Positions 55,196 through 64,000 of a stretch of 64,000 nt of DNA are shown piece by piece (position 1 is the stretch's first letter; the number at the start of each line of letters is the position of its first letter). A program made the position numbers and the translations under genes. The notes under the pieces were generated by a model. It saw only the letters and a list, made by a program, of their open reading frames with translations. It was not told the DNA's origin and ran no database searches. This stretch comes from Owenia fusiformis (lineage: Eukaryota; Annelida; Polychaeta; Sabellida; Oweniidae), in assembly GCA_903813345.2 (NCBI GenBank), contig CAIIXF020000011.1, forward strand, positions 10,698,842 through 10,762,841. Reading direction: 5' to 3'.

Positions 55196-55960
55196 AACAT
55201 GACAAATAGGTTTGCGGTTTAACAAAAGCGCTTTTCCAAATCTGCTAGGACCCTAGTCACTAAAAAACGTCTTAAATCTTTATGCGCTTTAGGAGTGTAG
55301 TGTAATACCAATCGGTTTTTGTAAAACGCCTTACCCGAGTTTTTACCATTTGCCCTAAACAAAATAAGACGTATTTCGAATGCTACACATTTGGGCTGCC
55401 GCAAAAATACAGGAAATGATGGATGGTACCCAAAAAATACAATTTATATCTTAAAAATTGAAAGTTAGTTCACATCACCGGCAAAAGTCTTGATTACATT
55501 TTCTCTTAGATGCTAAAAGAATACATTTATTGTATATATATCTTTTATTGACTCTTTAGATGTCATATCATAGCATATTAGTCACTAAGGTAGAGCAGTT
55601 CTTCCCATTGTCGAGTTGAAGAACTGGTATCTTTATCCTGGCTAGAACCATAGACAATTCTAGCCAGCGCCAGCCTTTTATCGAGTTAGCAGCACTCTAG
55701 TAATCGCCGGTATAGGTCAGCAGTCATAGGTCAAAGACAAATCACAAGAAGTGCTGTGACCTGGGTTTGAACCCATAGATGTACTCATCTGCTGGATATT
55801 CTACACATGTACATCGTTAAAAGTGCACAAAAGGCATTTTAGAAATTACAGGTGTAATTTCGAAATAAAATTTCAAAGGCGCTTTAGAAATGTTGGTGTA
55901 ATCAGGAATGGCGATTTTCTACTAAAGCGCTTTTTGTGTTTTTTCTAGTGTAATTCCAGC
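55196..55960. mobile_element. possible mobile-element remnant with AAAGCGCTTTT motifs
   Basis: AACAAAAGCGCTTTTCCAAA near 55217 and CTAAAGCGCTTTTTGTGTT near 55923 are in inverted relation, and the stretch is CpG-richer than its surroundings. Near 55762 GGGTTTGAACCC resembles a pol III B box (GGTTCAAACCC on the minus strand). Boundaries are uncertain. Confidence 0.3.
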
Positions 55961-56094
55961 AAATAACAAAATGTTACCACTTTTTGGTGATGACATAAAA
56001 ACTAAAAACACCATTGATTCTTTAGATAAGAGTATGAGTCTGGATTATTTTCTTTCTTTCAATAATTCATTTCTTTCAATATTCTTAATTCTTT

Positions 56095-57280
56095 ATAAGT
56101 GAATATGTTAGACTCATAATGCATACCTTTACTGTTACCTCTTACTTAACTTTAAGACACATACTGCATACCTTTTTCTGTTACCTCTTACTTTAAGACT
56201 CATAATGCATACCTTTACTGTTACCTCTTACTTTAAGACTCATAATCCATACCTTTACTGTTACCTCTTACTTTAAGACTCATAATGCATACCTTTACTG
56301 TTGCCTCTTACTTTAAGACTCATAATGCATACCTTTACTGTTACCTCTTACTTTAAGACTCATAATGCATACCTTTACTGTTACCTCTTACTTTAAGACT
56401 CATAATGCATACCTTTTCTGTTACCTCTTACTTTAAGACTCATAATGCATACCTATACTGTTACCTCTTACTTTAAGACACCTACTGCATACCTTTTCTG
56501 TTACCTCTTACTTTAAGACTCATAATGCATACCTTTTTCTGTTACCTCTTACTTTAAGACTCATAATGCATACCTTTACTGTTACCTCTTACTTTAAGAC
56601 TCATAATCCATACCTTTACTGTTACCTCTTACTTTAAGACTCATAATGCATACCTTTACTGTTACCTCTTACTTTAAGACTCATAATGCATACCTTTACT
56701 GTTACCTCTTACTTTAAGACTCATAATCCATACCTTTACTGTTACCTCTTACTTTAAGACTCATAATGCATACCTTTACTGTTGCCTCTTACTTTAAGAC
56801 TCATAATGCATACCTTTACTGTTACCTCTTACTTTAAGACTCATAATCCATACCTTTACTGTTACCTCTTACTTTAAGACTCATAATGCATACCTTTACT
56901 GTTACCTCTTACTTTAAGACTCATAATGCATACCTATACTGTTACCTCTTACTTTAAGACACCTACTGCATACCTTTTCTGTTACCTCTTACTTTAAGAC
57001 TCATAATGCATACCTTTTTCTGTTACCTCTTACTTTAAGACTCATAATGCATACCTTTACTGTTACCTCTTACTTTAAAACTCATGATGCATACCTTTAC
57101 TGTTACCTCTTACTTTAAGACTCATAATGCATACCTTTACTGTTACCTCTTACTTTAAGACTCATAATGCATACCTTTACTGTTACCTCTTACTTTAAGA
57201 CTCATAATGCATACCTTTACTGTTACCTCTTACTTTAAGACTCATAATGCATACCTTTACTGTTGCCTCTTACTTTAAGT
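56095..57280. repeat. 40-bp minisatellite, ~30 copies
   Basis: Unit CTTTAAGACTCATAATGCAT plus ACCTTTACTGTTACCTCTTA, 40 bp. A marked variant (GACACCTACTGCATACCTTTTCTG then CATACCTTTTTCTG) appears at about 56160, 56475 and 56955, the last two 480 bp apart, showing duplication of a 12-unit block. Confidence 0.95.
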
Positions 57281-58000
57281 CCATATATTTGGGACTGGTA
57301 AAAATATAAAAAAAATATAATATGGCATGCTGTGATTCATAATTGACATGGTCTATGTACAGAGTGTACCATGTAATGTTAAACAGAACTTCAGAATTGT
57401 TTAGTTTGACAACTTGTATTGCTTGAAATTAAGTAACTTTAGATCAACAAAATGATTGGAAAACTATTTAATAACAAGATTTATTACCTGACCTAATAAG
57501 GGATTTGTTTTAAGACCTAAATATAGGTTCATTGTAGAAATAGAAGATATTGCATATAGGACAGGATCAGAGCAAAAAGAACATTAATGATGCAGAAAAA
57601 GATTACACACAATCAATCAATTCTCATTTAGAGATTAGATGTAATGAGGTTTCTCTGACACAACTCCCAAATACACCTGATGTTTCAAAATCTATTGCTA
57701 TTAATACACTATAGATGGTCACAGGTAAGGCTAATCAAATTGCTTGATTGAATACCTTTATCAAGTATAATCCTATCATTAGTAGAAGATGAGTTCAGAA
57801 GAACAGAATAAAGGATGGCTTATCTGAACAATGTATAAAGTATGGAATAGTTCTTGATTCTTGAATGCTCATTGTAACGTAAGTGAAAAGAATATATGTG
57901 AAATGTTAAAAATAAGTAAAAAGCAGATTTACTTTAATCCCACAGGACAGGATAAAGGGATTGCTTTGATATATCATTAATATAATATTTGTTATATATT
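57281..58000. other. no gene recognised
   Basis: AT-rich flank of the minisatellite and of the LINE relic. Confidence 0.5.
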
Positions 58001-58507
58001 ATTTATATAACTTTTATTGACATATTGTATCATTACATGATTATATTAGTCACAACTACTCACTACAACTACTGGCTACTATCTTTCTAACTAAAACTAC
58101 ATCAATATAAAAATATACATGATTTAATATATTTACTGAAACAAGTGAAATGCACAAATTATGCTGATTATTCTAAATTGTTAAATGAATGATATATAAA
58201 TTTACCAAGATGTCATTGGAGAATGATATTATCATTTGAAATTATATTTGTAAATAAATTGTTACTATTCAGATCGAATTTTGGTAATATTTCAGGAATT
58301 TTACTGAAAAATATTTTCCTGTGTTGAGAATGCTTTGTACAATTTATGATAAAATGGAATTCATCCTCCACACATATACATGTATTACATAACCTTTCAT
58401 TTACTGGTTTCACTCTAGGTTTTGTGTGTCTTCCTAATTCTATTCTTAACCTTAATCGACTTATTGGTAATCTATATTTTTGTTATCTTAGCTTTGTATA
58501 TGGAACT
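58000..58507 (-). pseudogene. 5'-truncated LINE (non-LTR retrotransposon) 3' end
   Basis: The minus frame ending at 58213 reads YRLPISRLRLRIELGRHTKP, then VNERLCNTCICVEDEFHFII and NCTKHSQHRKIFF. The pattern R-x-C-x2-C-x(n)-EDE-x-HF-x(3)-C is the C-terminal Cys/His motif of reverse-transcriptase proteins of I/CR1/Jockey-like LINEs. A one-base shift just upstream (KAKITK before YRLP) breaks the frame, and the reverse transcriptase itself is missing. The stop is followed by about 200 bp of 3' UTR with AATAAAAG near 58010. Confidence 0.6.
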
Positions 58508-61500
58508 TATTCACAAACACATGCTATCTCTTTAACATTCTTAGAAATGTAGAAAGTGAGTTTCAAAATTATACAATAAACACTGTAAAGGTAACATCAT
58601 AGTGAAGGTAATAACTTTAACATTACCAAGAAATAATAAAAGGAGTGGTTTGTTATTAAAATATGTAATTATATACCCCTTTCAGCTAAATATAGAACTT
58701 ATATGGTGTCTTAGAGTAAATATTACCATTAACTTGTTTTATAAGTTTCATGTCCTTTATGAAATATTTTGAGACAATGCTACAACAGTATTTTCCTCTA
58801 AAAGTATATGAACTTACACATTTTTGGATTTTTCCTCACTGTTTCATATTTTAAGACACTAAATCACAATTGATATTTTACTTAGAGCATGAAATTCATA
58901 TTAAAGATATAGATCACCCGGGCAACTGTTTGAGAGAGCAGGGTGTCTGATTAGAGGCTGTATTACTTCCCCTTACAACCTTTAACAATATTGGCTCTGC
59001 TGGGCATGTGTATCTATAGAAAGCAAACAACCGGGTCTACCTAAAACTTGGTAACTCCAGGAATAAGCAAATCCCAACAGAATAAAATTCCCTAAAATCA
59101 AGGTCTCATGAATCTAAGATGTCATACAATAAATGTCATCTCATTTGATTATACTAAAGCCATGCTTGAAAGTGATCTCAATAAATGTTAATTCCAGCTT
59201 TTTAGATAATCAATATTAGATTTTCTGAGGCTTGGTGAATCAAGAAGACATTTTTCTTATATTTCATTCAAAAACACTTCTTAAAATGCATTTTTCTCTG
59301 ACCCACTTTAATGCATGGATGAGATAATTTATTAATCAACCAATTTTCTTAATTTTTCTTCAAAAGACACTTCAGGATGAATGTTATGCATTGGTGTGAA
59401 TTATTGCTTATCAAAATATTTGTACAAGCTCTAAAATTTAGTTTTAAATAAATTCATGTTTTTTTCGAATAAATGTCCTTCAAAAACCACATTGTGAAAT
59501 TTAAAAACAACTACTGTATAATATCAGCCAAAGTTGTTTAAACTTTATATGGGGCCTTTAAACATTTCCTCGATGCTAAGACAATGATATCTATGAAGTA
59601 TGTTCAACCAATATCAAACTAGAGGATAAATATAATATTCCAAAGTCTTGATTTTCCCCAATAGGAGAATAATATATGAAAATAGACACATTTGCCTTCA
59701 CTATATTACATTAGCGAGAATTTGGAATAAAAAGCTAAAAAAAACTCTTGATTTAAAGCTTATTGATCAACAAACCTACTCCACACTATTCCCAAAACAT
59801 GCTCTTCTACTCAAATCCGCTTGACATGCAAGCATGTCGTTGTGTTAACATTTCTGGCTTTCCATTAGTATTCATAGAGCTTCAAGTCTATATTTTTTAT
59901 TCTATGATTCTACAATTTCCTTGTATCTTCTACTTGAATAAATTGTAAAATATCATAAATTTCAAATTTAATGAGAGTTAATGAAAAGCTGATTCCAATT
60001 ATTTAGTTTGATGGTTAATCAGGATGTATTTAAGAAATAAAACACACAGGTAGAAGTAGTTCTTGGATGTACAGGCCAATATAACACCAAGTAATTGCTA
60101 GCTTGACTGGATCATAAAATACTTTCTGTATAATACCATGTTGTAAAACATCATAGTGCCTGATGTACAAACATAAGAATAAAGTAACCAGGCCAATAGT
60201 CAATTCATTAATTGTTTTGAATCAATAGAAAATTATATTTTCCTCTTTTCATAATGGCCAAAAATGGTATGGATTGTGGATTAGCAAAATAATACAAGGT
60301 AAGAAACAGTAAATTTGTAGTAGTTGTAAAACTTACAAGGTTCCATAATACGCTATTATTTAGCCTTTTACTGTTTTCCTACAGTATAAAGGTAAGGTAC
60401 CATAATAAAGGAGTGTTTTATTTAGTTATTATCTTTAAGTGATTAATAATTAGAAACATCACGGAAGTAAGAGATTCTGTTTTAATGTGATAACAAATTA
60501 AAGTGGGATTAGATCAGTAATGTAAAGATGTAACATCATCTACAGGTTCTTCTATTCAAATGTGTTTCCAAGCTTTTCCTGCTAGATGTGATCAATATCC
60601 CAGATGCGAGTAGAAATAATCTTGATTTACGTCATTAAAAACTCACAAACAGTCAAACTGATGTCATATTTGGAATCTACATGTAAAATTACACCTAGAA
60701 ATGTGGTTTTGCAAAGAGTTTATCAACTATGAAAAATTATTTTTCTTTGAAAATGTGACTTCTAGGTCAGGGAGATTCCCCATAGACCCCATGTTGTAAA
60801 AGCACAAAAAGTGAAATATCTTTTCTTGTGTTGGGCAGATAATATTTTCTTTTACTGGACATATTTTAATTTATATAACTATCAGATACATAAGGGTAAT
60901 ATGAAAAGTGAACCACTAAAACTGATGCATATTCAAGTTTAAGGGAATTTTGTAATACCCTGCCATGTTAATTCCCCCGAATCAGCCACCTGGTGCCGAA
61001 ACTGGTAACTACCTACTCGCATCTGAGTAATTGTCATTTCACATCATTTTGACTATTGGCTACAAGTCAATGGTATTCCTTGTTTTCTGCCTCTTTTAAT
61101 TGGGTACTCTACTACTAATTAAAGCTATTAATTTAATTCATTTAGAAAACATGAGACAATACTTGGATGTACATATTTTTGATGCACTGTTAACACATCA
61201 GGAGTGATTGCTTGTCTACAGTTTAATTGAATATAGAAATTTAATAATTTAATAACTGGTCAATAAATTGCTGCCTACAGGGATATTTCTTCATGCTTTA
61301 GCAATAGGAGAGAAAGTTTGTATCAATGTTTAATGATGGCTGCCTGGAATTTGACAAGGTAAATGGTGTCAGAGTTAGAGCATAGCCCCCTTTTACAATA
61401 AACTTACAAATAATATACTGTCCCAATACTAAATATGTGATCATAACACCATTTCATTCATACTGAAGTCATTACAATGCATATTAAAAATGATGTAATA

Positions 61501-61640
61501 CAGACAAAATTCAATCTCGTCCATAAGCATATCAAAGGGTCAACATCCGTCCGTAAAGCCATCACCATAATCTATACAACACAATATTTCACAATGGTCA
61601 TCATCTAAAACATCATCATCTAATGATGACATTATTAGTA
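58508..61640. other. no gene recognised; short AGCAAATCCCAACAGAA fragment at ~59050
   Basis: 3.1 kb of AT-rich DNA between the LINE relic and the receptor gene. Only a fragment of the AGCAAATCCCA family is seen. Confidence 0.5.
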
Positions 61641-61804
61641 TACTCATATGTCATTGAAATGAGGTATCTATGTACCCTATGACTTAAATTGCTGAATTAT
61701 TTCAGATAATAGGTGTCATTTGACAAAGTTGTACAGCAAGAATGACAACAATCAATCGGTGACAATTACTACAGAACTGCACAACCATATATGTGAAATA
61801 CAGG

Positions 61805-62138
61805 ATGCTAAGATTGCCTCCAGTGATGCATCAATGCATCATTCTCCTAATCTTAGCCCCCACCACCATCGCATTCAAGAACAAGAACAACCAAATCAAG
61901 ACTGTGTATCGGAAAGATGGTGATATCACAATAGGTGCAATATTTCCAATCCACCTAAGCACACCTGATCGCCAATGCAGTGATAAATTGCTTGTGTTTG
62001 GAAGAGGGGCAGGCGCTATTGAGTTTGTTGAGGCTATGGAGTTTGTTATCAATAAAATCAACAGAAATGACTCCATTCTACCAAATGTGACCCTGGGATT
62101 GGTCGTCCTTGATGATTGTTTTTCACCCTTTTCTACAT
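61805..62138 (+). CDS. metabotropic-glutamate-receptor-like class C GPCR, exon 1
   Basis: ATG at 61805 is the first Met after an in-frame stop at 61760; a second Met at 61826 would give a shorter leader. The product opens with a signal peptide (MLRLPPVMHQCIILLILAPT, then TIAFK) and enters the Venus-flytrap domain: DGDITIGAIFPIHLS, CSDKLLVFGRGAGAIEFVEA, MEFVINKINRND and LVVLDDCFSPFST. IGAIFPIH and LDDCFSP are typical of metabotropic glutamate receptors. It ends after ACA T at a GTAAGT donor, phase 1. The tetrad before EAM reads AIEF where glutamate-binding members have (I)QR. Confidence 0.9.
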
Positions 62139-62342
62139 GTAAGTGTGCCTGTGTGTATTGTTATTCCTAGAGCTAACATTTAAAACAATAATAGAGCATG
62201 CTACATTTTAGTTAATGGGTTCATTATAAGAATTGACAAAGGAATAAAAAATAACAAGTTATACATCATTCTTTGATTGTTCAGATGGCATTCAATTATG
62301 CATGACCCAAGCAGCCCAACATGTTCATATGTCTGCTTTCAG
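62139..62342 (+). other. intron of the class C GPCR gene
   Basis: 204 bp, donor T|GTAAGTGTG, acceptor ctgctttcag|AC, phase 1. Splitting FST|YQALQ restores the family motif CFSPFSTYQALQIGR. Confidence 0.9.
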
Positions 62343-64000
62343 ACCAGGCACTCCAGATTGGACGTACCCATGAGGTAACCCCAAATCCAGATGAATATGA
62401 TGAAATGCAAGGAGTACGAAACATAACAGCCGTAATCTCAGGGCCAACTAGCTCAGCTTCAATGCTCATAACTCAGATGCTAGAAGTATTCCAGGTCCCC
62501 ACCATTGGACATGCATCTACAAGCGATCAACTCAGTGATAAAAAACGGTTTCCATACTTTTTGAGAATAACACCACCAGATAGTTTTCAGGCTTGGGCAA
62601 TTGTTGACATAATCTCATACTTTAACTGGACATATGTATCTGTTATATACCAAGATGATGACTATGGCATTAATCTACTGAAGAACATTGTTAGACTGAC
62701 AGATGAAAGGGGTATCTGTATTGCGAATGAGAATCCCCTCACAGACCACAGCACTGAAGATGATATTGATAAAGTCTTCAACAATATCAATGATGCTAAT
62801 GTTGAGATTGTAATCATGGTGGCCTTCTCAACTGTCATCAGGACAACCTTCAAACAAGCTATCTCCAGAGAGATGTATGGAAAAGTGTGGATACTGGGGG
62901 ATGCTGGCTTCAAAGTGTTCCACAATACAGGCTTCGAAAAGATAGCAGCCAGTAGCATTATGGTGTCTCTTTATTCAACAATAGATGAAGAATTTGAAGA
63001 GTTTCAGAACAATCTTACCCCTGCTAACAATCAAGATAACCCATGGTATCCAGAATTATGGGAGAGTTACCATGGGTGTCAATGGGTGAACAGCAGCACT
63101 GATTCATACTGTGAGAACTATGGAAGCATCAATTATCCCATCACTAACAACAATATCTACTCCCTTACCATGGATGCCCTGAACAGTGTTGCTAATGGTC
63201 TCAACAATCTGATCAGTAAAGTCTGCCCTGAAGTATTCACAAACACAGAGCACCTAAAGACATGTCTATCAGATGGTGCTAGGGTCTTAAAGTACATACA
63301 AAATGTCAACTTTCATGGGATCACTGGACATATTCAGTTTGATCGCAATGGCGATGGCTACCTTAGATACAAGGTCAACCAAATCCAATTTAATGGTCCA
63401 CAGTACGTCTTAGCTGAAATAGGTTATTGGGATCGAGATGAGGGTTTGTCGCTTCAAGTGAAAGAACAATGGATAGATGTGGAGAATAAAACAGAGATAG
63501 AGATTGTGAGTGATGCCCCAAGAGCTATCTGTAGTGAACCATGTCTCAAAGGACAGTACATGATAAAGAAGACTCTCCATTGTTGCTGGGACTGCCACAC
63601 ATGTAGAGGCAATGAGATTGTTATCAACAATTCTAAATGTGAACAATGTCCTGACAATCAATGGCCAGATCAGACAACGTATGAGTTCTGTCGACCAATC
63701 ATACCAGAATTCTTAAAACTGGATGATGTTATATCAATCTGTTTGCTATTCTTTGCCTCAGTGGGACTTTTCGGATGCATCACTGCACTCTCACTCATGG
63801 TTAAATACAGGAAGGAAAAACTGATCAAAGCATCAAGTCGTGAACTCCTAGCTGTTACCCTGTGTGGAACAATACTCAATTTCCTCACAGTGTTTTTCAT
63901 TGTGGCCAAACCGACTACTTGGTCATGTGTGATGTACCAGAATGGCTTCTACCTAAGTGGGTCTCTCATCTATGTCCCTCTGCTCATCAAGGCTAACAGG
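62343..64000 (+). CDS. metabotropic-glutamate-receptor-like class C GPCR, exon 2 (partial)
   Basis: Starts after acceptor ctgctttcag in phase with exon 1 across a 204-bp intron and is open to the end of the window (553 codons). Venus-flytrap core: AVISGPTSSASMLITQ, FQVPTIGHASTSDQLSDK, ITPPDSFQAWAIVDIISYF, NWTYVSVIYQDDDYG, KVWILGDAGF. Cys-rich domain near residues 507-565: ICSEPCLKGQY, LHCCWDCHTC, CEQCPDNQWPD. Transmembrane helices 1-3 begin at about residue 575 (LDDVISICLLFFASVGLFG), with the family hallmark IKASSRELLAV in loop 1/helix 2 and the conserved Cys of TM3 (TWSCVMYQ). Several NxS/T sites. It is a receptor for an amino-acid-like ligand signalling through G proteins at the plasma membrane; ligand identity is open (see findings). 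Confidence 0.92.

Noticed and set aside
49120-57280. CRISPR arrays
   Set aside because: The tandem arrays have no unique spacers and no cas genes, and the genome is animal.

Overview
The window is nuclear DNA of an animal, not of a microbe. It is AT-rich, its genes are broken by GT-AG introns, it carries no operon-like gene packing, and much of it consists of minisatellites, inverted-repeat (foldback/MITE-like) elements and tandem-repeat-bearing mobile elements. The style of the repeats (short core repeats flanked by unique ends with a terminal hairpin, like the 'pearl'/HINE elements described from bivalves and other invertebrates) and the low GC suggest a marine invertebrate, perhaps a lophotrochozoan such as a mollusc. 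That placement is an inference and is not certain.

Two protein-coding genes can be supported. (1) On the minus strand, from 40660 down to 56 and running off the left edge, lies a TIAM/Still life (sif) family Rac guanine-nucleotide exchange factor. I could place 19 consecutive coding exons with consistent splice sites and phases; together they give 1363 uninterrupted codons. In order they encode a long disordered Ser/Pro-rich segment, the N-terminal PH domain with its coiled-coil extension, a Ras-binding domain, a PDZ domain, the catalytic DH domain and the first part of the C-terminal PH domain. The 5' end with the initiator Met was not found and the 3' end lies outside the window. (2) On the plus strand, 61805 to beyond 64000, lies a class C GPCR of the metabotropic glutamate receptor family: signal peptide, Venus-flytrap domain, Cys-rich domain and the first transmembrane helices. 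The two genes are divergent, with about 21 kb between their visible ends.

Region by region: 0-18.3 kb holds 17 compact exons of the GEF separated by introns rich in repeats (a 162-bp tandem-core element family at three loci, two foldback elements, a 97-99-bp minisatellite reaching within 15 bp of a splice donor). At 18.2-21.9 kb are two more exons, one of which has been partly copied, with its splice acceptor, into nine 126-bp tandem units. The 18.7-kb intron from 20.7 to 39.5 kb contains MITE relics, a Crypton-like ORF fragment with a long hairpin, two CpG/CCAAT-rich patches that could be internal promoters, and several inverted-repeat elements. The large first exon is at 39.5-40.7 kb. From 40.7 to 61.8 kb there is no convincing gene; it holds five large minisatellites, two MITEs that share a 12-bp terminal motif (one with a clear 5-bp target duplication), other foldbacks, and a decayed 3' end of a LINE. 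The receptor gene closes the window.

The GEF and the receptor probably both act in neuronal signalling in a general sense (Rac activation at synapses or growth cones; amino-acid sensing), but nothing in the sequence shows that they work together.
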